A stretch of 64,000 nt of DNA from Ferruginibacter sp. (GTDB lineage Bacteria > Bacteroidota > Bacteroidia > Chitinophagales > Chitinophagaceae), in the NCBI GenBank assembly GCA_019638575.1, contig JAHBTN010000002.1, positions 178,719 to 242,718 of the forward strand, read 5' to 3'. Made by a program: the position numbers and the translations under genes. The notes beneath the pieces are model-generated. The model made no database searches, was not told the origin of the DNA, and worked only from the letters and a program-made list of their open reading frames with translations. Positions 34,561 to 42,483 of the stretch are shown in pieces; positions within the stretch are counted from its first letter, which is position 1; each line of letters starts with the position of its first letter.

Positions 34561-35346
34561 TTACTCATGCATAATCATGATGGGCAGTTTGCTTTGATAA
34601 GCCAATGCCTTGGTTCGGCTGCTGGTTAGCATTTTGGTAATGAATGAGTTGTTTTTTTGTATTGCTATTATCAAATCAATATTCCTGCTTTCTGCAAATA
34701 AATTAATAGCTTCATCCACATCATACAGGCGCATAAAATAAAATTCGGGCCTGTAATCCTTAAACAGTTCTTTAAGGTTTTGTTTCTCTTTTTCATAATC
34801 TTCGGTAAGAGAAATATAATGTTCACTGTCAACATTTACAATATGTAAATTTGCATTTACCATATCCAGGAAATTTGTTATTAAGCCTGATGGAGTTGAT
34901 TCCAGTGTGTTTTTAAAATCGGATGTGAGCATTACATTCTTAACAGGTTTAAAGGGGGCTTTTTCAGGAACAATCAAAACCGGGCAAACTTTTCGTTGTG
35001 CCATTTTAAGGGTATTGCTACCAAAAAGCACCTGTGCAATTGCCGATTTACCGGTGATACCCATAATTACAAGATCGGCATTTCGGTGGCGGGCAGTTTT
35101 TTCAAGTCCGTCTACAAAATCATTTTCTTCAAATGCCAGCGTTTCTATATTTAAAACAGTTTCTTTCAGCAATTCTGTTTTTAAACTTTCTAATGCCCCT
35201 TTTGCATTTGCTGTTTCCACGGGCTTGCTATAGCTATGGTATAAATACATAGTTGCACCATAATGGCCGGCCAATAACTTGGCGGCATATTTGGCAGCAT
35301 GTACAGAGGTTTCAGAAAAATCTACAGGAACTATGACTGTCTTCAT
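34561..35346 (-). CDS. Tandem universal stress protein (two UspA domains)
   Basis: The 261 residues hold two UspA folds. The first (1-135) begins VIVPVDFSETSVHAAKYAA and keeps the ATP-binding pattern G-x2-G-x9-GS in MGITGKSAIAQVLFGS, ending CPVLIVPE. The second (140-261) has the strand order but a degenerate nucleotide site (LIIAIQKNNSFITKML). Usp proteins respond to starvation and oxidative or envelope stress. A possible -7 box on the minus strand (TAAATTTG, 35374-35381) is 28 bp upstream. It is monocistronic or leads into the four-helix membrane gene. Confidence 0.88.
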   Translation of the reverse strand: MKTVIVPVDFSETSVHAAKYAAKLLAGHYGATMYLYHSYSKPVETANAKGALESLKTELLKETVLNIETLAFEENDFVDGLEKTARHRNADLVIMGITGKSAIAQVLFGSNTLKMAQRKVCPVLIVPEKAPFKPVKNVMLTSDFKNTLESTPSGLITNFLDMVNANLHIVNVDSEHYISLTEDYEKEKQNLKELFKDYRPEFYFMRLYDVDEAINLFAESRNIDLIIAIQKNNSFITKMLTSSRTKALAYQSKLPIMIMHE

Positions 35347-35471
35347 AAAAATGTTTTTGATTTTTTAATGGCGCAAATTTAATTCTTTTCTTTTGCCTGC
35401 TGTTAGTAAAATAGCATCTTTTTTAATACAATTTCATATTTAACCGTGCAGGGTTTACATAACCAAACATT

Positions 35472-35479
35472 TATCTTTG
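35472..35479 (+). promoter_or_regulatory. Candidate -7 element very close to the trmB start
   Basis: TATCTTTG matches TAnnTTTG and ends only 6 bp before the ATG at 35486. If used, transcription would begin at or next to the start codon, giving a nearly leaderless mRNA. No -33 box is seen. Confidence 0.45.
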
Positions 35480-35485
35480 TCCATC

Positions 35486-36190
35486 ATGGCTCAAAAAAAA
35501 TTACAACGTTTTGCCGACCTAAAAACCTTTGCTAATGTGCTGGAATACCCAAAAGGAATGAAAGGCAGGTGGCATGAATTTTTTAAAAATACAAATTCCC
35601 TGGTTTTAGAACTTGCATGTGGCAGGGGCGAATATACAGTTGGCATGGCACAGCTATTTCCGGCACAAAATTTTATAGGCGTAGATGTAAAAGGCAACCG
35701 TATGTATATTGGCGCCAAAAAATGCCTTACAGAAAATTACAGCAATGCCGGTTTTTTACGCACCCAAATTGAAAAGCTTGCCGAGTATTTTGCGCCCGGC
35801 GAAGTTGATGAAATATGGATTACATTCCCCGACCCACAGTTGCGTACATCAAAAGCAAAAAAGAGATTAACGCATCCACGTTTTTTACGATTGTATCATC
35901 AAATTCTAAAACCCGGTGGGTACATTCATCTAAAAACAGATTCGCCCAACCTTTACTTATTTACCAAACGGGTTATACAACTTTATGAGCTGAACATTAT
36001 TGAAGACCTGGATGATGTATATGCTGAACCTTTTATAAGAGATGAATTAAAAATTAAAACTCATTATGAAAGCCTGGATATTGCCCAAAGCAAAAAAATA
36101 CATTACCTGAAATTTACACTGCCTGCCGAAATTAAAAATATGGATGCAACACTACAGGAAATTTTAAAGCATGAAGAACAATTGGATTGA
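35486..36190 (+). CDS. trmB: tRNA (guanine-N7)-methyltransferase
   Basis: TrmB methylates G46 in the variable loop of many tRNAs, using S-adenosylmethionine. The 234-residue protein shows LELACGRGEYTVGMA (SAM site), FIGVDVKGNRMYIGAKK and the family hallmark WITFPDPQLRTSKAKKRLTHPRFL region. The open frame begins with a TTG at 35477; the ATG at 35486 (MAQKKLQRF) fits the family start. The 3' end overlaps the DUF5522 gene by 20 bases. The three following small genes run on the same strand and are probably one unit. Confidence 0.93.
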   Translation: MAQKKLQRFADLKTFANVLEYPKGMKGRWHEFFKNTNSLVLELACGRGEYTVGMAQLFPAQNFIGVDVKGNRMYIGAKKCLTENYSNAGFLRTQIEKLAEYFAPGEVDEIWITFPDPQLRTSKAKKRLTHPRFLRLYHQILKPGGYIHLKTDSPNLYLFTKRVIQLYELNIIEDLDDVYAEPFIRDELKIKTHYESLDIAQSKKIHYLKFTLPAEIKNMDATLQEILKHEEQLD

Positions 36191-36392
36191 AGGCGAAGAT
36201 TTTTATTACAATGAACAGGGCTTTATTGTACTTACTGCCAAATATCATCTTGACAGGGGGCATTGCTGTGGCAACGGATGCAAACATTGCCCATATGATT
36301 ATAAAAATGTTCCCGAACCAAAACGAAACGAATTGCTATCTTTAAGAACAAATGGCAAAGCAATCAACCAAAAACAAAGCAGTACGCCGTAA
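36171..36392 (+). CDS. DUF5522 cysteine-rich small protein
   Basis: This 73-residue protein has the core of the DUF5522 family: DFYYNEQGFIVLTAKYHLDR followed by GHCCGNGCKHCPYDY. Four cysteines in CCGNGCKHC suggest a metal site, and family members are often found as the C-terminal part of oxidoreductases. The gene overlaps the end of trmB by 20 bases and the start of the alkyltransferase-like gene by 41 bases, in three different frames. Such dense packing points to translational coupling. Function is unknown. Confidence 0.8.
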   Translation: MKNNWIEGEDFYYNEQGFIVLTAKYHLDRGHCCGNGCKHCPYDYKNVPEPKRNELLSLRTNGKAINQKQSSTP

Positions 36393-36765
36393 GCCGGTTA
36401 CTGCCGCAAAAGAAACAGCTAAAAACACCACTAAAGAGTATAGTTTTTTTACAGATGTATATGATGTGGTGAGACAAATTCCTAAGGGTAAGGTTACATC
36501 GTACGGCGCTATTGCCGCATACCTGGGAACCAAACTAAGTGCCCGAATGGTAGGCTGGGCAATGAATGGAGCACATGCTGCAAAACCAAAAGTTCCGGCA
36601 CAAAGGGTAGTAAACAGGAATGGAATGCTTACCGGTAAACATCATTTTGGTACATCAACCGCAATGGAAGAGTTGCTGATGAAAGATGGTGTAAAAGTAA
36701 AAGACGATAAAGTAGTAGATTTTGTAAAAAGATTTTGGGACCCTTCTAAAGAGTTGGCATTATAA
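36352..36765 (+). CDS. Alkyltransferase-like (ATL) protein, MGMT family without active Cys
   Basis: The 137-residue protein has the DNA-binding half of O6-methylguanine-DNA methyltransferase: VYDVVRQIPKGKVTSYGAIAAYLG (helix-turn-helix) and ARMVGWAMNGAH. The active-site PCHRV is replaced by VPAQRVV, so the cysteine that accepts the alkyl group is missing. Proteins of this type bind alkylated guanine and hand the lesion to nucleotide excision repair. A basic tail of about 28 residues rich in Lys and Thr precedes the domain; it overlaps DUF5522 and may be partly untranslated. Confidence 0.88.
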   Translation: MAKQSTKNKAVRRKPVTAAKETAKNTTKEYSFFTDVYDVVRQIPKGKVTSYGAIAAYLGTKLSARMVGWAMNGAHAAKPKVPAQRVVNRNGMLTGKHHFGTSTAMEELLMKDGVKVKDDKVVDFVKRFWDPSKELAL

Positions 36766-36790
36766 GCCATTTAAACAAAGTTTCAGCAAC

Positions 36791-37495
36791 ATGGGCAAGG
36801 ATGTACACACCGGCACAGTCTCTTTCATTAATCATGATAAGCATTACATCATGATTGAATACATTGTAAATGGCCGAAAAAAAGTGGTGAACGGAAGCAT
36901 GGCCAAAAATAATATCAACAAAAAACATGCTTTTCATATTGGGGATGTTGTAAGCTTTACTGTTGGCCTTTCGGCAAGAGGAGACAGGATGCAGGCAGGC
37001 AATATCCGTTTTTTGTATAACAATGCGTTGGATGCACTTATCAACAAAGCAAATAAAGAAAATAATTTTATTGGTTACCTAAAGGTTGTAGATGATACCT
37101 ATTTTGTGAAAGAGATTGACAGCTATCTTTTTTTCCCGGTGCAGCTTTCTCCCTGGCAATTAAAACCATCCGAAGCCGAACTGAATGAAGCAGTAACTTT
37201 TGAATTACTGCATACCGATAATAAGAACAAGATTACCGCATCGTTGTTCACAACAAAGTTCATCCCCGAATATTATTCGGCAGAAAGGGCTTATAAAAAA
37301 AAGGAGCCGGTGTATGCAACCGTTTATAAAATTTCGCCACACGGCATTTATCTACATTTATTTGGAGATAAGATAAAAGCAAAACTTTCGCCTAAAGCAG
37401 GTAAGTTACCGCCACAATTAAAAACAGGCGATACCATCCGGGTATTGATAACCTATTTAAGTAAAATAAAAATTGCAGTGGAAGCTGTTTTATAA
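36791..37495 (+). CDS. Uncharacterised protein with S1/cold-shock-like OB folds
   Basis: The 234 residues look like three beta-barrel modules. The first (1-75) begins HTGTVSFINHDKHYIMIEY and continues FHIGDVVSFTVG, a cold-shock-type pattern. The last (165-234) resembles an S1 domain (VYATVYKISPHGIYLHLFG, then LKTGDTIRVLITYL). The middle (80-160) is less clear. RNA or ssDNA binding is the obvious guess, but key aromatic residues cannot be confirmed. It follows the ATL gene by 25 bp on the same strand, and its last six bases overlap the 3' end of the opposing gene at 37490. Confidence 0.6.
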   Translation: MGKDVHTGTVSFINHDKHYIMIEYIVNGRKKVVNGSMAKNNINKKHAFHIGDVVSFTVGLSARGDRMQAGNIRFLYNNALDALINKANKENNFIGYLKVVDDTYFVKEIDSYLFFPVQLSPWQLKPSEAELNEAVTFELLHTDNKNKITASLFTTKFIPEYYSAERAYKKKEPVYATVYKISPHGIYLHLFGDKIKAKLSPKAGKLPPQLKTGDTIRVLITYLSKIKIAVEAVL

Positions 37496-37951
37496 TTCTT
37501 CTAATTCTGCCTCATCAACCTGTAATTGTTGCGCTACCTTGTTTTTAGCAGGCGCCTGTATGGCAAATATCATTATTAACAGAAAGGCCAACGCTATAAA
37601 TGCATAATTGCCCGTGAGGAAAAAACAAATAATGGAGAAGATAGCAGGCGCTTCTATGAAAGCCCAATGCAGCAAACAGGCGGCACGGTAAGCTTCAAAT
37701 CTTTGTTTTGCATTTGCCTGCAAATCTCTTATTTGTAATAATTTCTTTTTTAAAAAAGCGTTGCCTCCAAATACACCTGCAGCTGCCAGCAACAAAGCGG
37801 CTACCTGTAACGGCTTATCTAAATTGATGGAAAAAGATTTTACCATGCCACTATAAACAAGGTAAACGCAAACGGCAGCAAAAATAATTTGCCCCATCAG
37901 CAAAGCCTTATGCATGATGTTGAGAGCATGTAAACCTTTCCCTTTATTCAT
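37490..37951 (-). CDS. Uncharacterised four-helix membrane protein
   Basis: This 153-residue protein has four hydrophobic helices (about 15-32, 45-65, 85-108 and 112-130) and an acidic end (VDEAELEEL). Its size and helix pattern, with MHKALLMGQIIFAAVCVYLVY first, are seen in unnamed membrane proteins of Chitinophagia. It lies 34 bp downstream of the DUF420 gene on the same strand, so it may be cotranscribed with the oxidase accessory genes. No motif gives a function. Confidence 0.6.
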   Translation of the reverse strand: MNKGKGLHALNIMHKALLMGQIIFAAVCVYLVYSGMVKSFSINLDKPLQVAALLLAAAGVFGGNAFLKKKLLQIRDLQANAKQRFEAYRAACLLHWAFIEAPAIFSIICFFLTGNYAFIALAFLLIMIFAIQAPAKNKVAQQLQVDEAELEEL

Positions 37952-37985
37952 ATTTGCATATTAAAGAAAAAATGGCAAACTACAA

Positions 37986-38570
37986 TCAGTTGTAATAAGG
38001 GCTTATCAGCAAATACACTATTACACCCGATATAGCAACATACAACCATACCGGCCAGGTAATCCTCACTAATTTTTTATGTTTATCAAATTCGCCGGTT
38101 AATGCCCGGTAGGCAGTAAACAATATAAAAGGCAATATGATTGCCGCCAACGGGATATGTGTTAAAAGAACAAAATAATAAACCAACCGTATTTTGCCTG
38201 CCAGTACTTTTTCATCTATACTTAATATACCATCATGATTTATGTCGCCAAACTTTGTATCGCCTGCCAGTAAGTGATGTGCTATGTATGAGATTAAAAA
38301 CAATACAGACAACAATATTGCCGACAACATTATTTTTTTATGTAGTTGATATTTTTTTTGTTTTACTGCAAACAATCCTGCCAGCAACAAAACTGCCACA
38401 ATAGAATTTATAATGGCATTCACTTTTGCAAATATGTGCACATCAAAGCCCGGATTAACGTTTAGTTTAATTTTACCCAAAGCAACAACTGCAGCAAATA
38501 CTACAAACGAAACAGTAAAAATTAAAAGCTTAGCATTTTTATCATTTTTCTTTATAGAAGGTGGTAGCAT
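37986..38570 (-). CDS. DUF420 membrane protein, oxidase-associated
   Basis: DUF420 proteins are small multi-spanning proteins often encoded with cytochrome oxidase genes and proposed to help its assembly (CtaM-like). This 194-residue copy has five helices and the family elements SYIAHHLLAGDTKFGD, YYFVLLTHIPLAAIILP with its conserved His, and HKKLVRITWPVWLYVAISGVIVY. It follows the SCO gene by 3 bp. An EF-hand-like stretch, DINHDGILSIDE, lies in the loop between helices 3 and 4 and is unusual for this family, so a bound calcium is possible. Confidence 0.82.
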   Translation of the reverse strand: MLPPSIKKNDKNAKLLIFTVSFVVFAAVVALGKIKLNVNPGFDVHIFAKVNAIINSIVAVLLLAGLFAVKQKKYQLHKKIMLSAILLSVLFLISYIAHHLLAGDTKFGDINHDGILSIDEKVLAGKIRLVYYFVLLTHIPLAAIILPFILFTAYRALTGEFDKHKKLVRITWPVWLYVAISGVIVYLLISPYYN

Positions 38571-38573
38571 GAT

Positions 38574-39368
38574 TTAGGATTTACTTTCTTCTTTTTTCTT
38601 CATACGGTTAAAAATTAAAACCCCAACAAACACTGCCCCAATGCAAAAGAAAATGATAGGTAATATGGGTATGAATTCACGAAAAACAGATGGCTTCTTT
38701 TTATCTTTTTCCAGCATCAGCAATGGAATATCCCTAACAAGTTGTGCTTGTTTCACACTGTCAAAACCGTTAAACCATCCCCTCACAACCCGGCTGCTGT
38801 CTAACAAAAAAAAGTTTTCGGTGTGTATAAACGATGAGTCCACTTCCGTATCGGCAAGGCCCGCTTTCAATTCGTTTAAAGCAAAATCGTATATCTCTTT
38901 TTTATTACCGGTTACAAACCACCAGGTATCGTGGTTGGCATTGTATCGGTCAGCAAATTTTCGCAGTTGCGGTACCGAGTCGTGTTCAGGATCTACACTT
39001 ATAGATATGAACTGTACAATGCTGTCGTTTTTCTTAAACGAATCCTGTAGCCTTTTCATGCTGCGTGCAAGGCCCGGGCAAATACTTGGGCAACGGGTAA
39101 AAAAGAAATCAATCACCAATATTCTTCCTTTCAGGTCATCAAGCGAAACCTTGTTACCAAGTTGATTGGTAAATTCAATATTTTTTACCTTATGCCAAAT
39201 GGTATCGGTAACCTTTTTACCGTTAACATCAGATACCACAACACTATCGGGTGTAAAATACCTGCCAGGCATGTGTACTGCTTCCTTGCTGTAATACTTA
39301 ACAATATAGTATCCGGCAATGGGCATTGCCAAAGCAAGCATCAATGCTAAAAACGCTTTTTTGTTCAT
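38574..39368 (-). CDS. SCO1/SenC-family copper chaperone
   Basis: SCO proteins deliver copper to the CuA centre of cytochrome oxidase subunit II, or reduce its cysteines. This 264-residue protein has an N-terminal anchor helix, a thioredoxin-like domain with the copper motif CPSIC (in FFTRCPSICPGL), the conserved His in HTENFFLLDSS, and an extra helix at the C-terminus (PILPIIFFCIGAVFVGVLIF). It is encoded with DUF420 behind a strong terminator that separates it from the main oxidase operon, so it may have its own promoter within 39369-39440. Copper ligation is seen; the target is inferred. Confidence 0.9.
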   Translation of the reverse strand: MNKKAFLALMLALAMPIAGYYIVKYYSKEAVHMPGRYFTPDSVVVSDVNGKKVTDTIWHKVKNIEFTNQLGNKVSLDDLKGRILVIDFFFTRCPSICPGLARSMKRLQDSFKKNDSIVQFISISVDPEHDSVPQLRKFADRYNANHDTWWFVTGNKKEIYDFALNELKAGLADTEVDSSFIHTENFFLLDSSRVVRGWFNGFDSVKQAQLVRDIPLLMLEKDKKKPSVFREFIPILPIIFFCIGAVFVGVLIFNRMKKKEESKS

Positions 39369-39440
39369 ACGCTACCAGGGTTTATCCCTGTAATATTTGT
39401 GATTGCAAATTTACGGCATTGATGCCCATTAATTCCATAA

Positions 39441-39471
39441 AACAAAAAACCACCGCAGTTATGCGATGGTT
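39441..39471 (-). terminator. Terminator of the ACIII-cytochrome oxidase operon
   Basis: Arms 39448-39457 and 39462-39471 make a 10-bp stem with one T-G wobble (minus strand) and a 4-nt loop, followed on the minus strand by TTTT and more T. It lies 25 bp past the subunit IV gene and splits it from SCO. Confidence 0.85.
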
Positions 39472-39495
39472 AATATTTTAAGTAAACTGTTACGT

Positions 39496-39933
39496 TTATT
39501 TTTTTGCATCCTTATCTACTGCAGCCGGTTGGTGCACCTGCTCAACCTGTGCAGGGCGGCTATGCCCATCGGTATTGCGTAAATGTTTGGTAGAATCTCC
39601 ATCCCAAAGAAAAGCCAACAAAAACCAGATGAATAAACACAAGGGCACCACAACAGTCATTATCATATTCCTTATTTCGTCGCCCAGGTGCATAAATACC
39701 GATACGATATAATATGCTTTAGCCAAGGTTAATATGCAAACCATTCCTTTAAATGCTAATACCAATGTAGCATTAGGATTAGGTTCTTTGTGTATATTAT
39801 AAATGGTAAGCCCTATTGCCAATTCAATAATAGTGATAACTGATAATATCCAAAATACTTTCCAAATTCTTTTAGTGCCACCTGTATGCTCTTGTGGGAA
39901 AGTTATTTCGGGAGAAGAAACTGCATTACTCAT
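39496..39933 (-). CDS. Cytochrome c oxidase subunit IV
   Basis: This 145-residue protein has the three helices of the bacterial subunit IV family (COX4_pro): IWKVFWILSVITIIELAIGLTIY, then FKGMVCILTLAKAYYIVSVFMHLGDE and MIMTVVVPLCLFIWFLLAFLWDGDS-type segments. The motif AKAYYIVSVFMHLGDE is diagnostic. The tail is polar with His and Lys. It is the last gene of the oxidase operon, 27 bp after a subunit III gene and directly before a terminator. It probably stabilises the oxidase and has no redox role. Confidence 0.88.
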   Translation of the reverse strand: MSNAVSSPEITFPQEHTGGTKRIWKVFWILSVITIIELAIGLTIYNIHKEPNPNATLVLAFKGMVCILTLAKAYYIVSVFMHLGDEIRNMIMTVVVPLCLFIWFLLAFLWDGDSTKHLRNTDGHSRPAQVEQVHQPAAVDKDAKK

Positions 39934-39960
39934 AATATGTTTATTTAAATATTTTTTTTA

Positions 39961-40698
39961 TTAAATCAGGTAGAAACAAAGGAATACAAACACCCAAACC
40001 AAATCTACAAAGTGCCAGTATAAACCTGCTTTTTCAATCATTTCATAATGTCCACGCTGATCAAAATGCCCCAGCCTTGTTTTTATAAGCATGATGATAT
40101 TAATTATTACACCACTAAACACGTGAAAACCATGAAAGCCCGTTATACCAAAGAAATATCCGCCAAACGCAATCGGGCCGGGTGTTGCCACTTCTTTGCC
40201 CTCAAATATCACCGGTGGTCCCCATGGGTTTTTACTTACAGTTGTTCCCCAATGTTCAATTTGTCCGTTAACCAACACTGCATGGTCGCCGGTAATAAGG
40301 TGTGTCCATTCCCAGGCCTGGCAGCTTAAGAAAGCAAGTCCACCCAAAATTGTAAGTATCATGTATTTTTCAACACCTTTTCTGTTCATCTTATGGCCTT
40401 CATGAACCGCCAACACCATAGTAACCGAACTAAAAATAAGGATAAACGTCATTAAGCTTACAAAAGCCAATGGCAGGTTTGCATGACCTGCAAACGGAAA
40501 AGCACTAAATACATGGTTAGGATCGGCCCAATGATTTACACTGAAACGGATGGTACCATAGCTGATAAGAAATGCCCCAAATGTAAAAGCATCACTCATT
40601 AAAAAGTACCACATCATCACTTTACCATAGCTTACATTGAAAGGGCTTCTTCCGCCATTCCACCATTTGGTATTTGTTGGTATCGCTGTTGTTGACAT
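39961..40698 (-). CDS. Cytochrome c oxidase subunit III (longer copy)
   Basis: The 245-residue protein has the seven-helix pattern of subunit III, with MMWYFLMSDAFTFGAFLISY, then LTILGGLAFLSCQAWEW, and FGITGFHGFHVFSGVIIN and LYWHFVDLVWVFVFLCFYL near the end, all family signatures. Subunit III is not redox active but supports proton uptake and stability. The ATG at 40698 (MSTTAIPTN) was preferred to the upstream start at 40719. A second, shorter subunit III gene lies directly upstream at 40817-41383, a duplication usual for Bacteroidota oxidase loci. Confidence 0.92.
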   Translation of the reverse strand: MSTTAIPTNTKWWNGGRSPFNVSYGKVMMWYFLMSDAFTFGAFLISYGTIRFSVNHWADPNHVFSAFPFAGHANLPLAFVSLMTFILIFSSVTMVLAVHEGHKMNRKGVEKYMILTILGGLAFLSCQAWEWTHLITGDHAVLVNGQIEHWGTTVSKNPWGPPVIFEGKEVATPGPIAFGGYFFGITGFHGFHVFSGVIINIIMLIKTRLGHFDQRGHYEMIEKAGLYWHFVDLVWVFVFLCFYLI

Positions 40699-40816
40699 AA
40701 TGATAAATATAAGCCTCAATAAAACCCTCTTATTGAAGAGGCATCTGCAATGAGGCAGATTTTAATTTAAAAAATATTCTATAATTAATAACTCTTACTT
40801 TTTTGTTTGTATTCAA

Positions 40817-41383
40817 TTATCTTATCAATATCAAAAATATCAATAAGTAAATCCAAAGTACATCTACAAAATGCCAGTATGTACTTACCAGTTCTACCGG
40901 CACACTGTTATATACCCTTATTTTGGTGCCAAATGCTTTTGCATACAAAACAATTAATGCAATCAATCCTCCCAACACATGCGCCGCATGCAAACTAACA
41001 ATTACATACATAAATGAGTACGATACGTTTGCCGTAAGTGTTACCTGCTTTTCCCAAAGCTGCAGAAAACCCAACACCTGGAAAGTTATAAAAAGAACTC
41101 CTAAAATTACAGTTACCAAAAGCAGGCCCCTGTATTTTTTCATATCACGCTGCTTAAATTTTTTTTCGGCCATGTAAATGGTTACACTACTTAATAAAAT
41201 AGCAACTGTACTAATCCAAAAAAACCAGGGCAGGTCGTATGTTTGCCAGTTAGCCAGGTTACGCTTAACAATATAAGCGCTTGTTAACCCTGCAAACATC
41301 ATCAGTAAACTGCCAATACCCACCCACAGTGTAAATTTATGCGGATGTATTTTTTTTCTTTGTTCCATTGCCACTGCACTCAT
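40817..41383 (-). CDS. Cytochrome c oxidase subunit III (shorter copy)
   Basis: This 188-residue paralogue of the next gene has five helices: TLWVGIGSLLMMFAGLTSAYI, WFFWISTVAILLSSVTIYM, LLLVTVILGVLFITFQVLGF, FMYVIVSLHAAHVLGGLIAL and STYWHFVDVLWIYLLIFLI-type segments. It keeps the HFVDVLW hallmark. Compared with standard subunit III the first two helices are absent. The ATG at 41383 fits (MSAVAMEQ). It lies between ctaB and the longer subunit III gene. Confidence 0.9.
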   Translation of the reverse strand: MSAVAMEQRKKIHPHKFTLWVGIGSLLMMFAGLTSAYIVKRNLANWQTYDLPWFFWISTVAILLSSVTIYMAEKKFKQRDMKKYRGLLLVTVILGVLFITFQVLGFLQLWEKQVTLTANVSYSFMYVIVSLHAAHVLGGLIALIVLYAKAFGTKIRVYNSVPVELVSTYWHFVDVLWIYLLIFLILIR

Positions 41384-41498
41384 AACACTTTTTTTCAAAA
41401 ACAATTTTAAATTTATTTTCCCGGCTTATCCAATGCTATTCATCTTCATTGGCGTCGCACTCTTGTACATCATCACTACATTAGGCTTTACTTATGTT

Positions 41499-42431
41499 TT
41501 ATATCCTGTTGGCAAATAAAGCCAGTAAAACTACCATCAGGTAAAAATATGAACTAAACATTACCATTCTTGCCGCCTTTGCATCCATTCGTATAAAAAG
41601 CATTACACTAACATATACCATCCACAAATTACAAACAAGCAATACAACCATGCTTGCAATACCGGCTATACCTGTAACATAAGGTAAAAAACCAACGGGT
41701 ACCATCAGTGTGCTGTAAATAATACTTTGCACTGCTGTAAATCTTGTTGGCCCTTTATCGGCAGGTAATAATTTAAACCCTGCATTAGTATAATCCTTAT
41801 GTGCCAGCCAGGCAATTGCCCAAAAATGGGGGAATTGCCACAAAAACTGGATGGCAAATAAAACCCATGCACCTGTCCAACTAATTGATGCATCACCATA
41901 AGCAGCCACCCAGCCAATTAAACAAGGCAAGGCACCCGGTACAGCGCCAACCAATACAGAAATGGAGTTTACTTTTTTAAGTGGTGTGTAAATAAAGCCA
42001 TATAAAAAAAGGCTTAATAAACTTACCAATGCACTTGCTGTGTTAAAAAAGTACCACATCATCAAAACGCCTGCTGCGCCAGCAATAAAAGCAAACGTAC
42101 CGGCTTCGTTCACACTCATTCTTCCGCTGGCCACCGGCCTTTTTGCAGTACGTTTCATTAAAGCATCTGATGTTTTTTCCAGCATCTGGTTAATGGCGTT
42201 AGCCGATCCGGTTATGCACATACCTGCAACAAAAAGTAAAAGAACTGATATTATTTTTTCACGCACAAAATACTGTTCATTGGGCGCTATTAAAAAACTT
42301 ACCACCGTACTGAACACAACCATAAAACTTAAAGTGAATTTGATTAATTGAAAATAATCTTTCACTTTAGATGCCAGCGAAAACGATGTTGAGCCGGTTA
42401 TGTGTTTGTCCTCTTGTCCTGAACTGTTCAA
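41499..42431 (-). CDS. ctaB: Protohaem IX farnesyltransferase (haem O synthase)
   Basis: CtaB adds the farnesyl tail to haem B, the first step to haem A of the oxidase. The 310-residue UbiA-type membrane protein has nine helices and the prenyl-diphosphate motif in SANAINQMLEKTSDALMKRTAKRP, and the second region WQFPHFWAIAWLAHKDYTNAGF-like segment. The reading frame opens only with a TTG at 42431; no ATG lies before the conserved part, so TTG is the likely start. It is encoded between subunit I and subunit III. Haem A synthase (ctaA) is not in the window. Confidence 0.93.
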   Translation of the reverse strand: MNSSGQEDKHITGSTSFSLASKVKDYFQLIKFTLSFMVVFSTVVSFLIAPNEQYFVREKIISVLLLFVAGMCITGSANAINQMLEKTSDALMKRTAKRPVASGRMSVNEAGTFAFIAGAAGVLMMWYFFNTASALVSLLSLFLYGFIYTPLKKVNSISVLVGAVPGALPCLIGWVAAYGDASISWTGAWVLFAIQFLWQFPHFWAIAWLAHKDYTNAGFKLLPADKGPTRFTAVQSIIYSTLMVPVGFLPYVTGIAGIASMVVLLVCNLWMVYVSVMLFIRMDAKAARMVMFSSYFYLMVVLLALFANRI

Positions 42432-42483
42432 AAATCTAAATTTTATTTCTCCTCTTATTCATCTACACCTTTAACATTCAATT

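Noticed and set aside
39961-41383. Single split subunit III gene
   Set aside because: Both frames are complete, each has its own start and the HFVD hallmark, and paired subunit III genes are usual in this type of locus.
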